A DNA stretch of 14,015 nucleotides from Oehlia diaphana (taxonomy: Eukaryota > Glomeromycota > Glomeromycetes > Glomerales > Glomeraceae), in NCBI GenBank assembly GCA_003833135.1, contig QZLH01001778.1, forward strand, positions 9,194-23,208, read 5' to 3'. The notes beneath the pieces were generated by a model that worked only from the letters and a program-made list of their open reading frames with translations, was not told the origin of the DNA and did not search any database. Positions 1 through 8,540 of this stretch are shown here, one piece after another. The translations under genes were made by a program, and so were the position numbers. Each line of letters starts with the position of its first letter. The stretch's first letter is position 1.

Positions 1-440
1 TAAAGTGATATCTTTATGATGTCGTATTGATATAGAATTAATGTTAAAATAATATTATATTGATATTGCATTTATTAAAAAATTTATTATTATTTTAACA
101 ATATCAAAATGGCATCAATTCATTATTTTATCAATGTTGATATGATATTGATTAGATAATTATAAAGTAATATCTTTATGATGTCGTATTGATATTGAAT
201 TAATATTGAAATGATATCTTATTAATATCGTATTTATTTCCTACTTTTCAAAGAAATTATTGTTATTATAATAATATCGAGATAATATCAATCTGATATC
301 TCTTCAAGCAAATATCTTTACGATATCATTTCAATATATTGAATTAATATCAAAATAATATCATTGCAATATCATAATGATATCATTTGCAAATCAATAT
401 CATTACGATATCACAATAATTACTATATCAATTCAGTATT
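1..440. repeat. GATATC-rich degenerate tandem repeat (about 162-bp period)
   Basis: The stretch is packed with words such as gatatc, aatatc and gatatt. Bases 1-77 recur with few changes at about 163-238, both starting taaagt[g/a]atatctttatga, which gives a period near 162 bp. A more diverged copy of the same phrase begins near 310 (aatatctttacgatatc). Many words are self-complementary, so single strands could fold. No coding potential is seen. It abuts the point where the neighbouring pseudogene stops matching its family, so it may have replaced that gene's 3' end. The left edge is cut by the window. Confidence 0.7.
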
Positions 441-1235
441 ATTCAAAAATTTAAGGTTTCTGTAAAGTAGCTTGTGTGATTTTAGTAGGGAGAAATGGTT
501 TTATTTCCTTGTAATTCGTTGATCTTGCCATTTTATTCTTAATTCTACCATCAGCCGTAAGAGCATCAACCTTACTCTCAAATTCAAAGAAATAATTGTA
601 CCAGTCTAATATTTTCTGCTAACTGGATTTTATTGCTGTTTCAAATAAATAAGATAAGTGCTGGACAAAACCTAAAATCAAATTCTCTAAACTAATGCAA
701 GAGCTGATGATTTTGGTAGAGCTGACATTATCTTCAAGTGATATGGATGAATATAATTCATGTATTAGGCCTTATTCTATGATTTGATTTTTATTAAGCG
801 ATTCCTCTGGAATTATGTCATCGTCTTGCTCCACAGATATTTCAGTTTTTGAAATCACATGACTTTGATCATTCCCTAAGGAAACAGTTTTTATATTGCG
901 AGAAATAAGTGATTCCTGAGCAATCGATTTACAATGAAGTTTCTCCTCCTGCTTTCTCTCTCTAATCTCATCACTAATCTTTTTCTTATGTACCTCATTC
1001 AAGAAATCATCTGTTTCCTTATCTTCCAATGACTCGGTGTTGGCATTATCACTAGGTGCATCACCAGAGGTAACTGCTCATCCTACTTCATTATTTAGCT
1101 GTTTTACTACAGAATTAGATACCTGAATATTGCCAAAAGGTGCTTCGCTAGTATTTGAATTCATTGTGTTAGTATTCGAATCTATAATATTATTGTTCTG
1201 CCCATTTCCTGAAACTATTTCCTTAGAAATTAAGG

Positions 1236-2038
1236 TTGCTTGCTGAAATTAAGGCAATTAAAAGTAAATTTGCCGAAATTATACAATACTGAAACTTTTA
1301 CCGAAAGGCCGAAATTTGGCCGAAATTATTGGCCAACATTAATACTTAATTCCGGCTGGAATAATGATCAACACGGAAATTTCCTTTTATGGGGGTCGTC
1401 TAAAGTGGAGTCAAATCACATGATTTGATGTAATATGAGTAAACTAATTTTTTTATGAATCAAGTTTAACATAAACTTGAAAATCATAAAATAAGTGTAT
1501 CTTAGCCTACTCTACGAGTTTACTTAAGGTTAAAAAGTAGATTTTGAATACTGATTTTCACTTTATATATTAGTAAAAGCTTTTTTGCTGATCATATCCA
1601 AAAATGGATAGACAAAAATGAAAAGTCAAATAAATCAAAAACGGCATTCAAAACTCATTTTGTCATTCTAAGTAAACTTGCAGAGCAGGCCAAAATACAT
1701 TTAATATATATATTTAAAAGATTGTATATATATTGCAAAAAATTTTATTTAGAAAATAAATTTTTTTCAAAGTCACGTGATTTGACTCCGCTTTAGATAT
1801 CCCCTTTTATGGAACTTTATGTAACCTTTGTGTTACACATTTCTCCAATTTTACTGGGAAACAAAATTTCCTTTTTTGGAAATTTGTGTAATGTCACGTG
1901 ATTTAATGTGACATTTAATCGTAATTCCAGTCAAATTTTAATTTTGACCAAAATTAAGGCTGAGTTTCGGCCTTAGTTTCAGAACTGATTTGATTGGCCG
2001 AAACCTTTCAGATTTTCCATTTTAGTTTCGGCAGGCAA
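1236..2038. mobile_element. CCGAAA-rich foldback element (outer MITE), itself interrupted
   Basis: The ends are inverted copies: TTGCTTGCTGAAATTAA at 1236-1252 and, on the other strand, TTGCCTGCCGAAACTAA at 2022-2038. Both arms repeat ccgaaa/tttcggc words (for example 1300-1335 and 1965-2030). Removing the nested element at 1391-1804 leaves about 390 bp of foldback sequence without an ORF. It sits inside the coiled-coil pseudogene. I could not find a clean target-site duplication, so the exact borders may be off by several bases. Confidence 0.6.
1391..1804. mobile_element. Nested MITE with GGGG termini and TTTTAT target duplication
   Basis: The left end GGGGGTCGTCTAAAGTGGAG is mirrored at 1766-1804, whose complement reads GGGGATATCTAAAGCGGAG followed by TCAAATCACGTGA. 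The match runs for about 35 bp with few changes. TTTTAT flanks both sides (1385-1390 and 1805-1810), a likely target-site duplication. The 414-bp interior is AT-rich without an ORF. It lies within the 1236-2038 element and so inserted after it. Confidence 0.75.
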
Positions 2039-2253
2039 TCTTATTAGGAATATTATCTGATTGAAGGAAGGTTAGCTCTTTGTTTTCTTCATTATTGTCC
2101 CTTAGTTTCACTATTTCAGCCTTAATCTCAGTCATCTCAACATCACGCCTAACATTCTCAGCTGAAAAATCTGCCTTGTTTTTCTTCAACTCTTTGATTC
2201 TAATCTTAAGCTCAGCATTCTCAGCATTACGCCTCTTGTTCTTTTTCACACCC

Positions 2254-2703
2254 ACAGGTTAAAAAGTGAAAAATCAGGCATTAATCAGTCATCAATCAGG
2301 CAGTTTGCTAACTTTTGATCCAGTGATCAGAAAAGGATGAAATATAGTTTATTGGAATCGTCTCAACACGATGAATCTAATGGTAGTAAAATCGTATTTC
2401 TATGATTAATACTTGATAAGATACTAAATAAAATATAAATAGTATTTTTTCATTTTTACATTTTATTTAATATTTCATCAATTATTAATCCTAGAAATAT
2501 GATTTTACTACCATTAGATTCGTCTTGTTGAGATGATTCCAATAAACTATATTTTATCCTTTTCTGATCACTGAATCAAAAGTTAGCAAACTGCCTGATT
2601 GGTGATGGTATTTGGCAAAAATGCCAATCAGTCACCAATCAGCTACCTGATTGGTATCCAATTGGTAACTGATTGATGCCTAATTTTTCACATTTTGACC
2701 TGT
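2254..2703. mobile_element. Long-armed foldback MITE disrupting the coiled-coil gene
   Basis: Left arm 2254 to about 2393 and right arm about 2496-2703 are inverted copies over more than 130 bp. Both contain, in opposite orientation, the core words gcagtttgctaacttttga and atagtttattggaatc. The termini are ACAGGT...ACCTGT, and ACCC flanks both sides (2250-2253 and 2705-2708), a candidate 4-bp target duplication. The right arm has an extra 60-odd bp with repeated ctgattggt words and a small hairpin (tttggcaaaaatgccaa). No ORF. It supplies the stop that ends the N-terminal part of the coiled-coil gene near 2639. Confidence 0.8.
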
Positions 2704-2923
2704 AACCCTGTTTTAGAAGTTCAGCAATCTTGGCTTTAAGTTCAGTTCTCTCAGTCTCAATCTCAGCGAATTTCCTTCTAAATTCAGGGATCTCAGTATT
2801 CTTATCCTTAAGCTCATCATTTTCAACCTTAATCTCAGCAAACTTCTTCCTAAATTTGCCAATTTTAGCTAAAAGCTTAGCATTTAATTCTCTTAATGAA
2901 TCGTTGGATTGAATATTTGACAT

Positions 2924-3247
2924 CGATAAATTTTATATAAGAACAGAAATATTTAAAAGTTCGTTAGTATATATAGAAACAGTCAAGTAAAATATATAAG
3001 TTATTTCAGCTGATTATGAGGGAACGGTTTTTGCCAAGAAAAAATTTTTTTAATAATATATGCAAAAATAAATACAAAGTTTGGTATGTAACCCAGGATA
3101 TATGACATTTATGCTAATATTCTAGACAATTGTTTTTTCTTGATTATTTCTTCTACATAACGTTTCTTATTTGCAGTTTCTCATTAACTACTGCTCTATC
3201 CTTTAATAATCTTACGATCACTTCTAAAATCCTCTTCACATTCTTAT
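2924..3247. other. Spacer upstream of the coiled-coil pseudogene
   Basis: This AT-rich stretch has short TATA-like words (2960-3000) that could have been part of the old promoter. I see no coding frame, RNA gene or clear repeat in it. Confidence 0.4.
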
Positions 3248-3457
3248 GGGACTGCCAGAAATGACGTTATTTCCTAAAGGGAGAAGGGGGTTAAGATCAT
3301 GATGATGTTACATATCTTCCATTTTTAGACACTATTAGTTAATATAATTTTAGCCAGAATTATATTTTAATTTTACATTTCCTAAAATGAATGATAATAT
3401 GGGGAGGGAGGAGGTCAAAATCCTAAAATTTAAATTACATCATTTCTGGCCATCCCC
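3248..3457. mobile_element. Small foldback element (MITE-like)
   Basis: The left end GGGACTGCCAGAAATGACGT is matched in inverted orientation at 3432-3457, whose complement reads GGGGATGGCCAGAAATGATG. The similarity covers about 26 bp with a one-base gap. TTAT stands directly outside both ends (3244-3247 and 3458-3461) as a possible target duplication. The interior has two G-rich purine runs (3280-3292 and 3401-3414) and no ORF. G-rich termini and a TTAT-type target resemble the 1391-1804 element, but the termini differ, so I do not merge the families. Confidence 0.65.
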
Positions 3458-3479
3458 TTATGCAATTCTGTATCATCTT

Positions 3480-3705
3480 TGAGAACGTTTTCTGTTAGTG
3501 AAATTTGGTATTCAGTCCTGCTTGTACTATAAATACCCTCAATGCTGTGAAGAATGAAGTACCAGTCAGTTCCAGTATACTATTATTATCTGATTGTAAT
3601 TCAATAATGGCATCTTTAAGGCAACTTTTATAATACGCGTAAGCCTAGCGTGGGGTTAATAAAGATGCTTATTTTTCAATTTTACAATTATCGCTGTTTT
3701 TGACA
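3480..3705 (+). mobile_element. Possible solo LTR
   Basis: The segment starts TG and ends CA, and is flanked by ATCTT and ATCCT, which could be a 5-bp target duplication with one mismatch. Inside are a TATA box (TATAAATA at 3528-3535) and an AATAAA polyadenylation word at 3658-3663, about 125 bp apart, the order expected for the U3-R-U5 parts of an LTR. No second copy or retrotransposon coding sequence is present. It could instead be a small non-coding transcription unit; the borders are uncertain. Confidence 0.35.
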
Positions 3706-3943
3706 ATCCTTTTGCATGTTTTTCTATCTGGTATTTTTCTTAATCTATTGACAAAATCCCATAAAAGTTGGTATAACTACTGTATATATTAACATTTAAA
3801 AATAGTCCATTGCATTTTTCATTACTTTTGATGTTCTTTTCAAATAGCAATAGATTTGCTACAAGTTATAATCTAAAAAAGTACTAAATGGTGTAAGTTA
3901 AAGTTAGTATACCACATGCATTATTCTATAAATATATATATTA
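3706..3943. other. AT-rich spacer
   Basis: Nothing that I can name is visible here apart from AT-rich sequence and short TATA-like runs around 3780 and 3935. Confidence 0.4.
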
Positions 3944-4135
3944 TCACCATCTCTTTTTCTTCCCCTTTTTAGATTTCAGAAAAGAATTCTTGCTATGGCC
4001 AGACTTACCACAATTTGAGCATTTGCTATGTATATGAACCAAATACCTGTTTGTACATATCACGTGATATTCTAGGTGAGACATTTGAACAAAAACCACG
4101 TTGGATTGTATTAAGTTTGACATATTATCACACAT
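3944..4135 (-). pseudogene. Zinc-knuckle (CCHC-like) fragment, degenerate
   Basis: A 63-codon frame contains CSNCGKSGHSKNSF, close to the CX2CX4HX4C zinc knuckle of retroelement and transposon proteins but with phenylalanine where the last cysteine should be. It ends in a basic tail (KSKKGKKKRW). There is no partner domain, and the upstream residues are not recognisable. It is best read as a short transposon-derived remnant or C-terminal exon. The frame includes CACGTG at 4061-4066. A genuine small gene cannot be excluded. Confidence 0.35.
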
Positions 4136-4496
4136 CGATTTTGCATAAACAAAAAAGTTTATTATTATTAAAAATTAAACGTTAAAAATTATAATATAAA
4201 AAAGCAAAAGGGTAAAAAAAAAAAGCTAACGTATAATATAATACAAAGAAAAAGAAAAGGTTATGTCAGAGTGTGGTTATTTTGATTGATTGTACAAAAA
4301 AAAAAAAAAAACTTTATAATAAATAAAAAGAATTCTCTTAATAAACCCATCTAAAAAAAAAGTATAAAATCCTATCAGGAAAAAAATTATTTTTTTTTTT
4401 TATATATATATATATTTATATTTATTTATATTTATATTCAACGCTTTAATTTTTTTTTTTATTTTACTGTTCCAAGATATCTAAAAAATTTTTGTT
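4136..4496. other. AT-rich 3' flank of the photoreceptor gene
   Basis: The stretch consists of poly(A), poly(T) and TA repeats (4400-4440). On the - strand AATAAA occurs at 4458-4463, some 35 bases past the stop codon at 4497, and could serve as the polyadenylation signal of the upstream gene. No ORF. Confidence 0.4.
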
Positions 4497-7400
4497 TTAT
4501 ACCATGTTAGGCTTGATTTTTGGTGAAACAGATGAGGATGATGGTCCACCACCTTGAGCATTCATTTGCTTTGCATAACCTACAGTTTTGAGATAGAAGT
4601 AAAATAAAGTTAACATAAATACTTCTATTTTTTTGTTTTTAGAAAGAATAAGGTGAGATAATCATCAAACATGATTGTTTTCTCGCAGATGCCATTTGAA
4701 TTATTTAAAATTCTTTTTACAATAATATTTTGTTGCATCTGCTTCTTATCCACTCCGAAAATTTAAGAGTGATGATAGATGATTACAAATTTACGTACGT
4801 AAACCACAAGCGTTACATAAAGTTTTTGGACCATCGGGCCCTTTCCGCCATTCGGGCGAGTCTTTTCGTTGACAATGATGACATACCTTGTTTGAGGAAG
4901 GTGCACTTCGCTTCTTCTATTAAAGAAAGAAAAAATAATAATAAATATATAAAAGGTACAATAAAATAAAATAAATACAAATTAAATTAATAAAATGACA
5001 CATTACTCTTTTCTTCTTTGAATGTTTAATAGATTCTAATTCTTCTCGTAATTTTTTATTCGTTAGTCTCATTTGATGCAATTCATATTGCCAACTCGTA
5101 CTCCTTGTTGTATCTAATTCTTCAAAAATATTATCAGTAGGTTGATGTTCAACTGAAATATTTCTTAAATGTATAGATGGTGTTGGTGTAGAACCTCCAG
5201 ATGAAGCCCCATCAGGAGAACATGATGATGATGTGGGTGAAGATTGAACAGGCGATAATGAAGTAGAACGTCGTCTTGAAGGTTCAGATGCAACCTCTTT
5301 TGTTTGACAAATAACGAATGATGGTTTTTGATCTGTTTGAACAGAATCTCCTGGATAAAAAGTTGTTATAACTTCCATATATTGTCCATTCTTTTTTAGA
5401 ATGTGATGTTTTAAGCTATGAGTATTTCCATCTTTTGCAGAAGTCAAACTTCTCGTTATATCAGTTGTGCGGTCAGACCGAACATAATGATATATTGAAG
5501 TTCCTACTAATTCTTCTGATGTATAATTTAATAAATTTTGACATGCAGAAGATGCATATAAAAATAATCCATCTATTGATAATTTTGTCCAGAATTCTTG
5601 ATCCGTTATTCCTCCAATTGTTTGGAGATCTTTCCATTGTAATTTATAAACAGGTCTTTCACGAGCTGAAAGTATCACACATTTTCTTCCTTTTCCTTGT
5701 TCTAAATGTAATTTTCCATGTGCTTCAAACCACATATATCCTGAATGTTTACGTCTAATACGATAAACGAGGTTTACCGCTTCTACACCATTTGATGACT
5801 CTTTTAATTCTCTCATAACTGGTACAATATCACTTGGATGACATATTGATGAAAGGCCACTTGCCAATAATTCTTCTACATCATATTCTAATATTCTCTT
5901 ACAACTTGGTGAACAATAAAGAAATATTCCCTTTAATGAAAGGACATGAATGAAATCATCTGAATGCTCTAATAACATTTTGTACCACAGCCTTTTGCTA
6001 ACTTCAGTATCAGCATTTCCTCCAATTAAATCAAATACTTCAAGTGATGCAGGAAATGGCATGGCACTATTTAAGTCTCGAATATATTCTTCAACATTAT
6101 TAGATTCACCTATATAACCCACACTTGGAGGAATATACTGAGATAAGTTCATTAAAGAATAATTCACGACGTATGTGCCGTCTTTCATTTTCTCCAATAT
6201 AGCGTTTGGTTGATCGACTAAATCCTTCATATTAAATATTATATTGTTGAAAATGTTAATACATTTGAAGAATTATTACAACATATAAGGCCACACCACA
6301 ACATTGATTAATGGATTAGAACCTTATTAATAACTTACGCTCATACAAGTCAAGCGGATAACAAATAAAATATGTATACATAATTTTTTTTTTTTTGGTA
6401 AATAAATAAGTAATGTAGTTTACCATATAAAAATCATATTAATGACAATCTTTAATGATTTTTGTTTTCATAATTATTAAATTAACTAAAATAGCAATGA
6501 TTATACTAAATTTAAAAAGGTATTACATATGTATTAGAATATTAACATTATAAGAATGACTATATAAAAAGTAATAGTTTCATTTATCCATAATAAAATA
6601 TTACAAAATTGGTGTGGCCAAATTAAAACATGATTAATTAATCGTCAAGATATTCACGTACCACTTGAAAGCCAACAAAATAGGCAACCTCATCACTATC
6701 CCATGTTATTGGGATAACAGTTACTAAATTGATAAATGGCTAACAAAACACATAATATGTTAAATAAGTCATATATTAAAATAAATAAGAAAAATGTAGC
6801 TAAAATTAATTACCTGGCCACCTTTCCTATAATTAATAATGGATGCTTGACATTCTTTTCCGGCTATCATGTGACTCTTTATATGATAAACCGCGTTGTT
6901 ATCGGTATAACGACGACGCGAACCAAGAGCCACATGTCCATCTGGAGCTTGCAAAAACCTGCAATTTCGCCCAATAATTTCCGAATTAGAATACCCGGTC
7001 AGCTTTTCGAACGTATGACTGGCATATACGATCGGAAAATCATATTCACGAGCATCAACTGAAAAAAATGATGATTAAAATAAATTATGATTTAAAAATC
7101 AAAAATAAGAGAAATTACGCGGTTGGATAAATTAAAAAAAATCTTTGTGTACCAACTAAAAACGAACAGCTCATATCAACAGGTCCGATATTTATCTGAG
7201 GATTTGGTCTATTTAATTGAAATTATAAATTAAATGTTAGGTTATTTATAAATAAATCATATTACCTAAAAAAAAAAAGAAACCTTGCAGCAACACGAGC
7301 CTAATAAATGTACCATTAATATTGAATAAGTACATAAAAAATCATAAAAATAGTTCTTTTTTAATTTGATTATTTATAACATACCAAAACACCAAGCATA

Positions 7401-7981
7401 TCAAATCCCGTACTAGAATATAATCCTGGGAAGTTAGTTGTTACAGCTCCTAAACCATAAGGTGATAAGTAAAATGATGTTTTATAAGCTGATAAAAAAA
7501 AAATCACACTATTTAAATATACCAACCTGTTACGGGAGGTTGTCGAATTGGACCTAAAACTGGAGGAATTATAGGTAAATTTGTAGAACTTGCTGAACCA
7601 CTTGATCCACTGCCAGAACCAATGTTTCCCACATTACTTCCCATTACATTACTTAAATTAAATAAAGGATCCATAGAAGAAGGAATGTTACTTATATCGT
7701 AAGGCGAAGGTTCAGTTGATTGTTGTTTAATCACATCCTGATTTGCAGCAACCGGTGTAGTTCCTCTTTTTAGAGCAATTTCAGGTCAAATAAATAATGT
7801 TTACCAACAAAAAGAAAATCAGAAAAGAAAAGATTCTTGATACTTACAATGTACTATTGGCAAAAGCTGGATTATATGGAAATGTAACAGAAGCAGTGCT
7901 TAAGAAATTTCCCGCCTCCTGTTGTGTTGAGTTTTCAGTAGTGCCTAGAAGATCTTCCAAATATTCATCCTGATAAGACAT
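4497..7981 (-). CDS. wc-1: White Collar-1 type blue-light receptor / GATA transcription factor, complete ten-exon gene
   Basis: The exons, in order on the - strand, are 7848-7981, 7527-7765, 7385-7488, 7284-7300, 7153-7208, 6814-7058, 6662-6739, 5007-6224, 4799-4916 and 4497-4579. Every junction is GT-AG and every phase agrees, giving 763 residues. The LOV domain (about 172-291) holds [12 protein letters not shown]; Cys216 is the residue that binds flavin after blue light. A second PAS domain lies at about 373-479 and a third at about 502-599. A Ser-rich linker and a basic run (about 694-700) precede a GATA finger, Cys709-X2-Cys712-X18-Cys731-X2-Cys734, ending CNACGLRYAKQ. In this family the protein pairs with WC-2 and activates light-responsive promoters in the nucleus. 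No polyglutamine tracts are present, unlike Neurospora WC-1; the N-terminus is Gly/Ser-rich. Exon 4 is only 17 nt, and exon 2 is followed by a 38-nt intron. Exon 9 may begin after any of three adjacent in-frame AGs. Confidence 0.93.
6289..6619. mobile_element. Possible foldback element inside the longest wc-1 intron
   Basis: GGCCACACCA at 6289-6298 is repeated as a perfect inverted copy at 6610-6619. The two enclose most of the 437-nt intron (6225-6661), while all other introns of the gene are 38-219 nt. The inverted similarity fades after 10 bp and I see no clear target duplication, so a transposon origin is an inference. The splice sites lie outside it, and the coding frame is untouched. 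Confidence 0.4.
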
Positions 7982-8236
7982 TATTTATTGTAATAAAGTC
8001 GACTAAAGCCGATCAAATGTTTCAAATAACTCTTTAAAGAATTGGTTGGCAAATATATAATATTTATTATTTTAATTTTATTTTTTATTTTAGTTGATAA
8101 GTTGATATCTTTGAGCACAAAAAAATAAAATATTTCAATAATATATTACAAGACGCACGTGCAAAATACAAAGATGGGTATATAATAGAAAACGAGTGAA
8201 GAATAATAAAAAACCAAAACGAGTTGGTAAGATAAT
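7982..8236 (-). promoter_or_regulatory. Proximal upstream region of wc-1 with a GCACGTGC palindrome
   Basis: The first 255 bases upstream of the wc-1 ATG carry the 8-bp palindrome GCACGTGC at 8155-8162, a core CACGTG E-box of the type bound by bHLH factors, about 175 bases from the start codon. TATA-like words occur around 8060 and 8180. A gatcggc word lies at 8008-8014. Which of these work is not shown by the sequence. Confidence 0.35.
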
Positions 8237-8260
8237 AAAAAAAAAAAAAAAAAAAAAAAA

Positions 8261-8312
<52 letters not shown>

Positions 8313-8332
8313 NAAAAGGAAAAAAAAGGGTT

Positions 8333-8363
<31 letters not shown>

Positions 8364-8388
8364 TTTTTTTTTGTTTTTTTTTTTTTTT
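8237..8388. repeat. A/T homopolymer block with an ambiguous base
   Basis: The order is A24, T12, A40, N (8313), A-rich with short G runs, T9, A24, then T9-G-T15. Long A runs next to long T runs can pair with each other. The N and the run lengths show that this part is poorly resolved, so its true length is unknown. Frames translated here are only Lys/Phe runs and are not genes. Confidence 0.85.
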
Positions 8389-8472
8389 GAAACAATTTAT
8401 AATCCCGAATAAAAAAAAATGATTAATAAAGAAAAGTTTCTTTTCGTTTTTAAAAAAGATCACCCTTTTGAT

Positions 8473-8536
8473 GATAAATAAGATAAATATGATAAATTGA
8501 TAAATATGATAAATTACTGCATTGTTCATCTGATAA
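8473..8536 (+). promoter_or_regulatory. Cluster of six GATA words upstream of wc-1
   Basis: GATA starts at 8473, 8482, 8491, 8499, 8508 and 8532, each followed by AAT, so the first five form a direct repeat of about 9 bp. The cluster is about 500 bases upstream of the wc-1 start, beyond the homopolymer block. GATA is the core site for GATA-finger proteins, the class to which the neighbouring gene product belongs, so feedback control is conceivable. In DNA this AT-rich, GATAAAT may also arise as simple microsatellite growth. Confidence 0.4.
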
Positions 8537-8540
8537 ATGA

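Larger units (their letters stand above)
451..2923 (-). pseudogene. Decayed coiled-coil gene of a dispersed Rhizophagus-type family, split by transposons
   Basis: Reading leftwards from the ATG at 2921-2923, the gene begins MSNIQSNDSLRELNAKLL and continues as charged heptad repeats (FAEI/ELKAKIAEL, then NAENAELKIRIKELKK at 2022-2252), a coiled coil. After two insertions the frame resumes near 1235 (ATLISKEIVSGNG), reaches LEDKETDDFLNEVHKKKISDE at about 1025 and keeps the same frame to 451. The codons between 771 and 451 include ILDWYNYFFEFESKVDALTA, which matches my memory of family C-terminal parts. In-frame stops lie at 1078-1080 (TGA), 772-774 (TAA) and 619-621 (TAG), with a final TAA at 451-453. 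Elements at 2254-2703 and 1236-2038 interrupt it. The apparent start at 2255 is only GTG at the element edge. Function of the family is unknown to me; this copy is very unlikely to make a full protein. Confidence 0.75.

Noticed and set aside
1..440. CRISPR-like array
   Set aside because: The repeats are degenerate, AT-rich and without unique spacers, and the genome is eukaryotic.
1240..1428. Open frame of 62 codons on the + strand
   Set aside because: It lies across the border of two foldback elements and lacks an ATG start or motif.
2080..2912. Ser/Leu/Phe-rich + strand frames opposite the coiled-coil exons
   Set aside because: These are complements of GAA/AAG-rich heptad codons; the - strand is the coding sense.
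4580..4798. Small hairpin GCAGATGC/GCATCTGC in the last wc-1 intron as a regulatory RNA
   Set aside because: An 8-bp inverted repeat in a 219-nt intron is weak evidence and no further structure supports it.
4730..4969. Open frame antisense to the GATA-finger exon
   Set aside because: The opposite strand encodes the conserved zinc finger with consistent splice sites, so this is a shadow.
6736..7062. Open frame antisense to the LOV exon
   Set aside because: The - strand encodes an intact LOV domain; the + frame has no known motif.
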